Shown piece by piece: positions 47,073 to 57,857 of a stretch of DNA of 64,000 nucleotides. The notes beneath the pieces are model-generated. The model worked only from the letters and a program-made list of their open reading frames with translations, had not been told where the DNA came from and ran no database searches. A program made the position numbers and the translations under genes. Origin of the DNA: Maratus speciosus (taxonomy: Eukaryota > Arthropoda > Arachnida > Araneae > Salticidae). The DNA lies in contig OZ010791.1 of the NCBI GenBank assembly GCA_963932465.1, positions 324,713,283 through 324,777,282 of the forward strand. Direction: 5' to 3'. Numbering within the stretch: position 1 is the first letter of the stretch; each line of letters begins with the position of its first letter.

Positions 47073-47504
47073 TCATATTTCCAGCCTTGGATGCTATTTT
47101 TAATTAAAGGGTCATCTATTTCTCCCCTGGCTGTTTATCTATAAATATATTTTTCCTTCCTGTTTGTTTCATGACATTGTAAACATAACCTTTTACTACA
47201 TCCTTATGCATTGTAAATCCAATTTTCCCTTGCCAACTATCCAATGTTCAAGGAGTTTTTCTTCTTCAAAGGATAACACAGGCAATGCCCCATACGCTTA
47301 CTTTCAATTGTTTTCCCTCTCAGTTTCATAGACAATGTTGCTTTTGGAATATTAAAATGAAGAGATGCCTTCTACTAACTGAGCTGACCTGAGCCTCATA
47401 GCTTGTACAGCATTTTCAAAGTCTTCTGTAAAGTACTTGAACCTCCCACATTTCTCTTTTGAGGAATCTGCTTAGTTATCAGTGAGAATATTTGTATCAA
47501 TCAT
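47073..47504 (-). pseudogene. Pogo-like transposase DNA-binding region, copy 3
   Basis: Nearly identical to copy 2. It is the only copy followed (past 47560) by non-duplicated element sequence instead of element X, so it marks the original 5' side of the transposase gene. Confidence 0.75.
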
Positions 47505-48086
47505 CTAAAATCATAGAAAAACATAGATTTGAAAGTCACCAATATACCTTTAAAAATGTGCGTGTAATTATGTTTTTTTGTTACGTTTTTATATCTGTTA
47601 ACTTTTGACTTGTTACCATTGTTAAAAATTACTTAATTCAAAATATAGGTACAAAAGAAGCCTCAAAAACTAAACCACAAAACAGTTCATTCACTAGGAA
47701 AAGTATCCTAATGTATTCCTTCCAGTGAATGAACAGCTGTTTATTCATTAGATTTTTAACATTTGCCTAACCAGTTATTAAACATCCTTATTCTCAAATT
47801 GTACATATTCTACAATGTTAAAACAATTAGAAGTGAAGCTATAATATATATATTTAATGTATGCACAATAAAATTAGTGCATAATGCAAATAAAAACAGT
47901 AAATTCTTATTAAACCTATGAAATGACATGAAACTTAACTTATTATTTCAGCATGGAAACAATGCGTTTCTCAGACATGAAAAATAAAACATGTTCTCAA
48001 AGTAAAGTAATGTGACTTCAGTAACCAATCAGGAATGAGATAGCTTCCTATTGAATAGAATTAACGCAATGTTGTAACCCCATCTA

Positions 48087-48088
48087 GT

Positions 48089-48119
<31 letters not shown>
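48087..48119. repeat. (GT)n followed by a G run
   Basis: About eight GT units run into about 17 G residues. The G run could form quadruplex-type structure or reflect a sequencing length error. Confidence 0.9.
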
Positions 48120-48228
48120 CTCAAATTTTATTCTATTAAAGTATATAGAAATTGTTCATTCACTGGGGGCTGTTCACTTACTGGTCGGACTACCCTACAT
48201 TAATACATTCAACGCTTATTTTGTAATA

Positions 48229-50170
48229 TCTATATTATAAAGGACAAACGTGCGTAACGATGGTGTCATTTTGTCGGTGGTAATAGCAGACGATCAAATT
48301 TAACTTTTATTGTATTTTTTTAAATTTCTAAATACCGCAAATTTTAAATTTTTGCACCGTCAAATAGAAAAAAAGAATATATTTTCAAATGCAATTTGTT
48401 GGAAAACTATTTTGCAATTTGTTTAAAAACTGAATCGCAATTTACTCAGATATTATTGTTTTTTTAAATACCTTTCAAGCATCATTTTCTTAAACCTACC
48501 TCTATTGCGTGCAGACGATTACGAGAAAGGTACCATTTACGCTTAAATTAATATAAATAGCCCATCAATTGTTTCCAGCTTATAATCCATAACGAAATTA
48601 AATTAAAACATTAATCAATAAATACATAAAACAATGAAATATATATTAAAAATAAATTTATGACATGTAATAGAATTTAGTTCTTAAAACATTGGAATGA
48701 ACAGAGTCAAAAAGGCTGATTGTAATTGAAATTGTTTGGCGATGATTTTATAGCTGTTAATTCCTGACACATGGCCGATATTAAAATATCGCTTTTCATG
48801 CGTTTCAAAAACATTATTTGAATGCATTATTGCTATTTTTAATATAAATATGATTTTTAGTAATGCTAGTGGTCATCCTAAAATAATATATTAAATGTAA
48901 AAAAATTATTAGTGTTATCACTCTATTGCAAAAAAAAAAAAAAGTAACTAACGCTGTCACCGACGCACAGTGGCACGTTCTGATGAACTAAGTGGGCAAA
49001 ATTCATTTTTCCGATTATCTCGGAATTTGACAAAATCGCGTACACTGGTAGCTGAATGTCTGTATTTTCGAGAAACTTACGAGTTTAGTCGAAAACATCA
49101 GAGGTGGCGGTTAATTATGACCGTAAACTAGATATTTACGCAGTTAATTTAAGGGAGTTTCTAAAATTGCACTAGCTTTCTATAAGTTTGAAGACATGTC
49201 GTGACTATTCTGTTTTATTTGAAAGCACGAGTTTGCTGAACATATGTCACAAGTTTGTCAAGGTCAGATTTAACACATTTTTTGTTTGAAACTAAGCGAT
49301 ATTAAACCCGCTTAATCACTTTATGCAAAGGTTGTAATTCTGGATGATCATTGATGTTGTTTACAAATTTCATCTTGACTTTTAACATATTACTCAGCAT
49401 TATTCAGCAATAAGCATTTTTTAAATCAAAGTTCCATTCTTAAAGTATTGAAAAATTAACAAACTCTTGCAGATATCTGCAGATCACTAAGTATTTTTAT
49501 TATTAAACAAGTATCATATTAACTTGCAGTGCATGTATGTATGTTTAATTCAAATGTTGATAGTCAAATTTAAACCACTTTTAATTATCCGATTGAGCCA
49601 AAACAATTAAAACACGTGTAATTCTAATGATAATACAATATTATATAATTTAAATAACGTAGAAGTTTTTTAGAATACTCTCTCTACAGGGCTTCAAAAA
49701 AATTTAGATTAAAACTTGCAAATTAATTTTAAACCAATTTCAATAATCTGATTGAGCTGAATCTTTTCTCAGGATATGTAGTTCTGATGACAATGCGATA
49801 TTATTATAATTTATGGAACGTAGAAGTTACGCTTTTTTACAGGGCCACATAAAATATTACTTCAATTCTTGCAAGACAATTTTAAACCAATTTCAATTAT
49901 CTGATTGAGCTGAAACTTTGCCTACATGTGTTTTTCCGATGACAATTCTATTAAATTATAATTTGACGGACGTAGAAATTATCCATTTGTTACAGGGCCA
50001 CATAAAAGATTGCGGAAAGATTGTTGATAAAAAGCAAATTTTTTAATTAAACTTCAGCAAAATGACTATAGGTTATCGAGATTCGAGATACACAATAGCA
50101 ATTTTTAAATTGAAAACAAAGAGCATAGTACTTATATTTCTTTTACAGGGACACATAAAACTATCGGATA
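48229..50170 (+). mobile_element. Helitron-like sequence with ~165-bp tandem units
   Basis: A|TCTATATTATAAAGGACAAA at 48228 resembles an animal Helitron 5' end. 48345-48430 is shared with 15930-16010 and 25700-25800. From about 49559 units of roughly 165 bases repeat. Their landmarks are ATTTTAAACCAATTTCAATWATCTGATTGAGCTGAA-like blocks (near 49565, 49728 and 49880) and TTACAGGGCCACATAAAA (near 49838 and 49992). No clear CTAG end was found; a CCCGGCGG hairpin near 50388 is a possible relic of one. Confidence 0.5.
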
Positions 50171-50572
50171 CATTACCGCCAATATGCAGAAATTTTATTT
50201 AAAATTGAATAAAATTTATATAGATTATTTATTCACACAACAGCATTTTTTCAACCAAAAATAATTTTGGCAGCATTGAAAAGAAGCTAAAATAAAATGA
50301 ATTAAGTATTCAGAGTCTTTTTCTCCCGATATTTTAAAATAATCTCCATAACAATAGCCTAAATCATGTGACTATCATCAACAGTTCCCGGCGGAACACT
50401 TCGTTTTTTATACTCTAGGTACCATTTTGATACTTTAATGTTATCCAGGCACAGGTGATAAGTCGCCAAATATTATTCTATCCCCATCATTTCATCTATA
50501 TTATTATAGTTCAAGCCATCAAATGCCATAAACAAATACGGTCTGATCCCTTCGCCTTTCATATGAAGGTTT

Positions 50573-50782
50573 GGCACAGATGTCATATTTGTGCCAAATA
50601 TGGCGCGACTTCTTTCCAACGCCAATTTGGGAAACACATCAACAGCATAAACAACAACATCCGGCTTACCATATCAAGCAAAATAACGATACTTTGGCGC
50701 CAGTTAAGTACCCGTTGCGTATATGACATTGGCGTCAGAAAAAAATCGAGGCCAATATGGCGCCGTATATGACATCTGTGCC
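50573..50782 (-). mobile_element. 8-bp-TSD family MITE
   Basis: GGCACAGATGTCATAT at the left and ATATGACATCTGTGCC at the right are perfect inverted ends. The core (ATCAAGCAAAATAACGATAC, CAGCATAAACAACAACATCC) is the complement of the core of the copies at 62.6-63.4 kb. The flanking eight bases do not match here, unlike those copies. Confidence 0.8.
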
Positions 50783-51545
50783 GAAAGAAAAAAAAGCCGG
50801 GTGTATATCTCGCAAATATCTTTTTTGCAACTCGCCAGTTAGAATTTTTTTAGTCTTCGAGTGGTAAATTGAAACATTGATTTGAAGTTGAAATTAAATG
50901 TCATGGTTTGTTACATAATTTAATATTTCGCCAGATGTCATATACGCACCGCATGTTTGGCATGATTTTTTTTTTAACGAAAATTTGGCGAAAACCTCGT
51001 TTTCGAATACCAGTTACATATGTATTTTTGGTACTACTTAGTTATCCCGTCGACCAAAAATCTATCGCGAACTATAAGATTAAATGCCAATAACGGTTGA
51101 TTGAAAATGTCACATTCACTTGACTTTTAGCAAGTTACACATGTTTACGTCATCAAGTGATTTTTATTTCGACGTTTTATTTTTATATTTATTAATGTTA
51201 TACTAATTTATTTGTTATTTCGTTATTTAAAATGAAAATTTTGTCAATCTGTACTATTTAGCGAGTGGTTTGGCGATTTATATAATTTGCGAAATTAGTT
51301 GACGGAATAACTACGTTGGACCGTATTTTTAATTATTTTCTATTATTTTCAAAAGGAAATAGCAAAAAAATAATTAATAACTATAGAACAAAATAATTTA
51401 TATAAATCAAAAAAAGAAATAAAAGTAAATAAACATTTATTATTAAATAAACGACAATAGCCATGTCAATTAAAATAATGCCATTTTTGCGCCAATTAGG
51501 TACCCCAGTGCGTATATGACATCTGTGCCAACTATTTCTCTTTTC

Positions 51546-51586
<41 letters not shown>

Positions 51587-51725
51587 AAGAAGTGAAAGCC
51601 ATCAATTTAAATGTTTCATTTTTAAATGAAAGTTTTGTATTAAATAAAATGATAACGAAATACAAAAAAAGCATTGTTCTTAGCATAGATTTAAAGGAGG
51701 CCAAACTGGTCGCCAAATTAATTTA
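50783..51725. other. Spacer with two MITE fragments and a poly-T run
   Basis: CAGATGTCATATACGCACC near 50934 and ATATGACATCTGTGCC near 51515 are pieces of the same MITE family. A T run of about 32 lies at 51549-51582. No gene seen. Confidence 0.55.
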
Positions 51726-53031
51726 CACTGGCCTCCAAAAGTTAAGGTACAGGGACTGGATGCGTCCGATTGCACACGTTTTGTCGAATATCTACAAAAA
51801 TTATGGGCGAATTGTTCTTGAACTTCAGGGATGAAAAGAACATGTTTGATTTCATATTTCTCGATGAAGATTTATTCGGGGGTACAATTAGGGGGCTAAT
51901 AATAAATTTAATAATAAAATAATATTTGCGATCACCTATGTAACAGCAAAGGCTGGAAATGGTTTGCCACTGTGGTAAATGACTATTTGGGTCCTGTTCA
52001 ACGTTTGTATGAGTTTATGTAAGCATACCACTCATATTCATGAAGATGTTAACGTTTTTGAGAAAAAATCAAAAGTTTTTTGTTTATAGCATACATAGTT
52101 TTCAACCAAATTTAACACAACTTTCCTAAAACCTGACAAAGAACAGTAGAAACAGTATGCTGAAATTACAACATGAATATATTGAATTTTGATGAGATAT
52201 GGGCATTTTCATGAGATATTTTTTAACTGCGCCCGCGTGGAAGATTTACAATTTTTATTTCATAATTTGGTATCCAGTATTTTGGGGCAACTTCTATAAA
52301 AAGTCCTTTCAAATATTGTGAAAACATAGAAAGATATAGTGAGCTGATTGCAAAGTTTTCGAAAATCCCTTATAATAAAGCTATTTTTGGGAAGCAACTC
52401 GCTATATCGACCCTATCTCTGTGCATTTTCGCGATATTTGGCTGTCCTGTTTATATAAGTTGCCCTAAATAGCTGACTACCAAATTATTAAATAAAAATT
52501 ATGAAATCTTCCGCGCATGCGCAGTTAAAAATTATCACATAAAAATGCTCATATCTCATCAAATATTCAATAGATTCATGTTTTAATTGCAGTATACTAT
52601 TGATACTGTTCTTTGTCAGGTTTTTGGAAAGTTGTGTTAAATTTGGTTGAAAACTCTGTATGCTATAAACAAAAAACTTTTGAATTTTTCACAAAAACAT
52701 TAACATCTTCACGAATATGAGTGCTATGCTTACACAAATGCATACAAACGTTGAACAGGACCCAAATAGTCATTTACCACAGTGACAAACCATTTCCAGC
52801 CTTTCCTGTTACATAGGTGATCGCAAATATTATTTTATTATTAAATTTATTATTAGCCCCCTAATTGTACCCTCGACTAAATCTTCACCGATAAATATGA
52901 AATCAAACATGTTTTTCTTTTCATCCCAGAAGTTCAAGAACAATTCGCTAATATAATTTTTGTAGATATTCGACAAAACGTGTGCAATCGAAAGCATCCA
53001 GTCCCTGTACCTTAACTTTTGGAGGCCAGTG
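51726..53031. mobile_element. Foldback element, 1.3 kb, TA target duplication
   Basis: The whole element is one inverted repeat: CACTGGCCTCCAAAAGTTAA at the left, TTAACTTTTGGAGGCCAGTG at the right, with the arms (about 640 bases each) staying alignable to the centre near 52380. TA flanks both ends (51724-51725, 53032-53033). No transposase. The two arms differ by substitutions and small indels, so this is not a very recent or artefactual inversion. The TA and the tip sequence are compatible with Tc1/mariner mobilisation. Confidence 0.85.
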
Positions 53032-53364
53032 TAAAATATTAACCTTTTCTGAATTATGAAAAATATATATATATATGTTATGATTAAAATTTGAGTTGCC
53101 ATCATTAGAAAAATGTGTTTAAAATTAGAAAAAAAATACTATTTCGAAAACTAATTCGAATTTAAAATTCTAACACCAGTTTTGAGATCTGTGGATCAAT
53201 ACGGATTTTTGGTGTTAATTCCATCGCAAAGTATTCCATATTTGAGAAGAAATCGCCGTGAAACATAATCAGTTGTTTAATCAGTCGATTCAAAGAATCG
53301 ATACACATTTCAGCCGTTTCATATATTCGTTTCATAAATTCGTTTCATTAGGATTTTATATATA

Positions 53365-54848
53365 CAGGGTAGATATGAAAACATAAAAAAGTAGCATTTG
53401 TACTGCCAAAAGAATATTTGCACACTAGCAATAAAAATAGAACTAGAGGAATTATTTATAAGCTAAAAATTGGGCTAATATTTAGTATGCATGCCCTTTG
53501 TTTCAATTACAGCTTGCAATCGTCTGGGCATTGATTCTATTCATTTGTGACATGTTTCACTGCTGATTTGTAGCCATTCTTCCCTAAGAGCTTGCTTAAG
53601 TTCTAATTTGTTAGAATTTTCCTTTTTCGTAATTTTCACATCCAAAATATGCCATAAATTTTCAATCGGATTGAGTTCTGGTGATTGTGGTGGCGTTTTC
53701 AATTTATTTTTTACATTATAAAGCAACCATAGCCTCGTAATATATGCAGTGTGTTCCAGATCGCTATCCTGTTGGAAATAATATGAATTAGGAATTCCTA
53801 ATTTCAGAGCACTATTAGATAAATGATCTCATAATATATTAGTATATTGTTTAGCATTCATATTACCTTCAATAAAGGTCATTTCGCCAACTCCGTTAAA
53901 AGACATCCATCCTCAAATCATTACATGACCACCGCCATGTTTTACAGTTGGTTTCAAGTTTTAAATTTGAAGAGAAGTATTTGGCTTTCGCCATACAATT
54001 TTTTTACCATCTGAGCCAAAAATATTGAACTTGCTTCGGAAAAATAACAGTTTTCCAAAACTCTAGTGGTTTGCTGACGTAAGCTTTTGCAAATTCAAGT
54101 CTTTTCACTCTATTTGTTTCACTAATAAATGGTTTTTTTTCGAGGGGCTCTTCCTCGAATATTTGTATCATGAAGAATATTTCTAATTTATTGTGGTGTA
54201 ATTATTGTTCCCGACGTTGAAGAGGCATCAACAGCCAATTCTCGAGCACTTAGTAAAGGGTTTTTTGAAGATTTTTTTTTTTTATGATGGCTCTCCTTTG
54301 CCTGGTATTTAGCTTTCTTGGACGCCCAGTTTGCGGCTTATTTATTGTAGAACCAGTTTCTTTTTTCTTCTTAATTACATAACGAGTACAAGAAAAGTTT
54401 AGATTTAATTTTTTACCTATTCCTCGGTAACTTAATCCAGAATTGTGTAGGAATATAATCTTCTCATGGGTATCAACAGACAGTTCACACGTTTTCGGCG
54501 CCATTAGATAAAAAACTCTCCAGAATCCCTGCTCCAGTTAATATATAACGTGACTTTAAAGTGTGGGGCTAATGTACTCTGGGACTGATATGCTAAACAT
54601 TTGCATAATGTTCACATTCAATGCCTTTTTTAACAGTCAATGCTTCTTGTGCAAATACTTTTTAGGTATGAGAAAATATTAATTTATTTTTTAAAATGTG
54701 TAATATTACTGTTTAAGGAAAATGGGTATATATTTTTATTTCCTTCCTATTTAAATAAATGAATAATTAAGAGAATAGTATCAAATTTGCTGTCTATGGT
54801 TACTTATGCAAAAAATCGTCTGCGTGCAAATACTTTTTTTACTCACTG
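53365..54848 (-). mobile_element. Tc1-like transposon relic
   Basis: Ends CAGGGTAGATATG (left) and ACTCACTG (right) lie inside TA flanks; the left end has drifted. On the right, GTGCAAATACTT occurs at 54649 and 54834, a direct repeat about 185 bases apart. ATATTTGCACAC near 53412 is an inverted counterpart on the left. It encloses one minus-strand transposase pseudogene. Confidence 0.75.
53475..54504 (-). pseudogene. Tc1-like transposase pseudogene (DD34E type)
   Basis: It starts MAPKTCELSVDTHEKIIFLH with the first helix-turn-helix (LSYRGIGKKLNLNFSC), then the AT-hook-like TGRPRKLN. A slip at the poly-T run at 54271-54280 leads into SARELAVDASSTSGTIITP and a stop. The first catalytic block is damaged (TVIFPKQVQYF). 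YFQQDSDLEHTAYI and SPELNPIENLW keep Asp and Glu with 34 residues between them. It ends PRRLQAVIETKGMHTKY at 53475. At least three lesions. Confidence 0.85.
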
Positions 54849-55434
54849 TATATACTTATGTATGATATTGAAGAATAATAAAACAAATATATGTTTTTTT
54901 TATTTTAAAAAATATTGTATTTTTACAAAACAGAATGCTAAAATTATAAATTAGAAAAAATACTAATCTAAAAATATAGTTTAACATTTTTTTATGAAAA
55001 CTGTTGAGTTTTCTACAACTAAATCTCGGAAATTTCTTTCAGATATGCTTTCTATCGGACGATAGTGTTACAGCTATATAATAATCTCCTGACGGCGAAA
55101 TGCTCACTTATGATTTTCCCAAACAGTATCATAATTTAATCATACATACATCATTGATATATATACATTGATATATATATTTACACTAGGTATATGCATA
55201 ACAAGCCACAATAAAAAAAAAAAAAAGTTGGGTATATTTGTTTTCCGTGTCTTGATTCTTGTCCAAGAATTATGACACAACGCTACTTTGAAGTACCACA
55301 TCAAGTAATTAGCTGTAATTAAAGAAAAGAAATAAATCTTTTATTTTTAGTGCATATACCTTCTAATGTGTCATAGTAATGCAAGGAAAAAAAGTTTCGA
55401 AAATATAGTTTTTTAAATTTATAATTTGAGATAT
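54849..55434. other. AT-rich spacer, no gene seen
   Basis: It contains only short AT-repeat stretches near 55155-55185 and a poly-A run at 55211-55226. Confidence 0.5.
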
Positions 55435-56270
55435 AAAGGTTTAAATTCATATTTTCAGCATTTTTGATGCTTTACACATTTTAGAAAAGGTTATTATTTT
55501 AAATTGTTGCCAATTGTATAAAGAGCGAAAATAATAATATTTCCTTTAAATTAAAAATTTATTTACACATGACTATTATAAACAGACAAAAAAATTTTCA
55601 AATTAGAATTAAATGATTACGTATTAAAAGCAGGAAAATATTGAAAATTACGTCATTAAAATTTAGTAACACATAAGTTTTAAAACGGAAAGAAAATTTA
55701 AATGTAATAAATAAATTAATATAAGGTTAAATGCCGTAAATGAAGAAAATTACGCCACATTTAAAATTGCTAAATAATAATATTGCAAAACAGTTTAAAT
55801 TAAAAAAATATATTTATACGATACATTTTTTTTTTCACATTTGTAGATGGTCTTTTAAACTATTGCTGCCAATTCTAAGACAGCGCAGAGAAAAATATTT
55901 CATTTCTAGAAATAAAAGTATTTGCAGGTGAATTTTAAAATATAAAGAGAATTTTAATATAATAAATACACATATGCGTTAAAAGCGCGTAAATGAAGGA
56001 AATTACGTCATATATAAACGGCCAAATAATAATAGAGACAAACAGTTTAAATTTCAAAATATACTTACACGACACAATTATTCACATTTCTAAATGATCT
56101 TTTAAACTATTCTTTCCAATTCTAAGGCGGCGAAGAACCTTTGAAAAGTACCTTATTCGTCTGTATATCTTTAGTATGTGCAGAGAAAACAGGATATATG
56201 TTAACATCATAAATAATATATATGATGATTTTTACCTATAGTCTGTAACCCGGGAAGCCCGGGTTTATCT
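55435..56270 (+). mobile_element. Helitron-related repeat with terminal hairpin
   Basis: Blocks such as CAATTCTAAGACAGCGCAGA and TTTATTTACACATGAC recur near 55505, 55860 and 56108 and match the Helitron at 12439-13260. AAATTACGTCAT-type motifs occur at 55655, 55747 (one change) and 56001. The stretch ends in a strong hairpin, AACCCGGGAAGCCCGGGTT (56248-56266), but the CTAG that ends the 13607 copy is not present here. Confidence 0.55.
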
Positions 56271-57604
56271 CCTTGGTTTTTTTTTTTTTTTATAAATATA
56301 GTAAGAGTTTGTGCTCATTTTGTATAGTATAGACATATAAATACCTACAAGATAATTTGAATGTTCTACATTGGTACAATGCCTACTTTCTATACTAAAT
56401 TATTCGAAATTTTGTTTGTCAATTTAAAATTTGCCAAAGAATGTAGTGTGTATACGTCTGTTGTTTCTTTGAAATATTAAATGTTTGTTTCTGTATTAAG
56501 ACGGAGAAATTCCTCTAAGCTTACACTATTCTAAAAGCTTTGTAACACACGAAATTCTTTATTAAATGTCACACTGTGTTTCTCTTTTGACGATTTGGTG
56601 AATAAACAACATGGAGTGTGTTGGACTCTACATAAAATGATGTTTTGTAGAGAGAAGAAAAATGTAATATGTATTCAAATTAGGTTTCAAAATCTCTGTA
56701 AAGAAAACATAAAATATACTTTATCCGATCCCAGTCATTATTATTTCGTTGCTCAATTTCTGTTAAATTTAATATATGATGGAAATAGAAAATATTCTTT
56801 ATCCGATAACAGTCATTATTATTTCGTTACTCAATTTCTGTTAAAACTAATATTGTAGTACTTATATTAATGTCATATATTAATGTCGTATAAAAAGTTT
56901 CTGCTAACTATTAAATACTCCAACGCTTCAAAATCAAACCTTAATGAATACTAGAGTGTGTTTTCTAAAACAAACATCTTCGCAACAAATTAAAATATCT
57001 AGTATGTTGAAATAATATTAATTTTAATCTGTGTTAACTATTTTCTGTTATAAACTAATACATTTTTAAACGTTTTGAATAATTTACAGCTAAATTAAAT
57101 TTATTGTGCAAAGCAAAGATTTAAGTCAGAAATCATTTTCACAGTTTTAAAAAATTTTAAATTCTCGTTCATCATAGTGGCATATTTTGTGCATTTTTAG
57201 ACACATAATGATAAAAGTAAATCTTCATAATATATCGCATCATTTCTTCAAAAGTGGAATAACTCAAAAAAGTTCGCTTTTCAGGAAAAACTGTTTCCGG
57301 GAAATGGAGGGTCATATACGGGTGTGAAGATGGCCATCTTGCAAATACAACTGCTACCTGGTGGCTGAATTTTCAGTGTACTGTCTGGTGCTTTAGGTAA
57401 TTAGTAGAGGCGTAAAAATCAAGTAGTATAGCAGCCATAATTTAAAAAAAATCTTTGAGTTGTGCCACTATGAAGAAAGCGCGATATGTTCAGCAGTGAC
57501 GTGCCTTTAAAGTGTTACTTTAATTTACTTATTTAGTTATTTATTTTGTAATTGTATAATTGTTTAGCAGAGATTCGCTATTGTTTTAAATCATTGGAAT
57601 TAGA
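56271..57604. other. AT-rich region with one 78-bp direct repeat
   Basis: 56711-56773 and 56789-56851 share CAGTCATTATTATTTCGTT and CTCAATTTCTGTTAAA, a tandem duplication. The 87-codon frame across it just contains the duplicated peptide and shows no family similarity. Confidence 0.55.
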
Positions 57605-57857
57605 TTGGTTGGTTAGTTGTGTTTATGACTGCCAATTATCAACACGAGGGATATAGGCCCTAAGATTGCGAGTGCCCTTCGTGGGGGTCTTCCTAAAGGA
57701 ACCTAACCCGTATTTACGCATGGAAATCCAAGGTTTCGAAGAAAACCACGAAAACTCCGAAACGGTTAGGCCGACGGGCGCGATTGGGTTCGAACCCAGC
57801 ACCTTCCGTCTACCAACTTCCAGAGCAGAACCTCTCAACCACTGGTGGGGCATATAA
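57605..57857 (-). mobile_element. tRNA-derived SINE
   Basis: On the minus strand it starts TGCCCCACCAGTGGTTGAGA, containing a box-A-like TGGTTGAGAGGT (plus 57830-57841). The perfect box B GGGTTCGAACCC lies at 57786-57797, with the expected spacing for an internal RNA polymerase III promoter. A tRNA-unrelated body follows and the tail is made of AACCAACCAA-type repeats. TGGAATTAGA flanks both sides (57595-57604 and 57858-57867), a perfect 10-bp target duplication from LINE-assisted insertion. It is not a functional tRNA gene: the acceptor stem is not closed. Confidence 0.85.

Larger units (their letters stand above)
44051..47560. repeat. 1389-bp tandem duplication (2.5 units)
   Basis: Sequence from about 44400 to 45788 is repeated almost perfectly at 45789-47177, and the first 380 bases appear a third time up to 47560. 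Two 62-codon frames (44956, 46345) and two 71-codon frames (45540, 46929) are identical pairs exactly 1389 bases apart. The segment before 44400 is more diverged from its counterpart at 45448-45788, which places the recent duplication boundary there. Confidence 0.95.
43652..48195 (-). mobile_element. Pogo-like transposon relic, 4.5 kb
   Basis: Terminal inverted repeats GGGTAGTCTGACCAGTA (left) and TACTGGTCGGACTACCC (right), one mismatch in 17, are flanked by TA (43650-43651, 48196-48197). Subterminal CAGTGAATGAACAG motifs occur at 43874, 47683 (inverted), 47722 and 48154 (inverted). The interior holds three copies of a transposase N-terminal region, on the minus strand, and two nested copies of element X. 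There is no catalytic core, so the element is non-autonomous. TA targeting plus psq/CENP-B-type helix-turn-helix sequence points to the pogo group of Tc1/mariner. Confidence 0.75.

Noticed and set aside
45540..47144. Identical 71-codon frames at 45540 and 46929 as a gene pair
   Set aside because: They run antisense to the pogo-like transposase remnants and are explained by the tandem duplication.
50380..50420. Helitron 3' end at the CCCGGCGG hairpin
   Set aside because: The hairpin is weak and the next CTAG is about 20 bases away followed by G, not T, so the end is not supported.
57623..57853. 76-codon minus-strand frame and overlapping plus-strand frame
   Set aside because: The region is a tRNA-derived SINE with box A, box B and target duplications; the frames are incidental.
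57780..57857. Functional tRNA gene
   Set aside because: Boxes A and B are present but acceptor and anticodon stems do not form a standard cloverleaf, and it sits at the head of a SINE.
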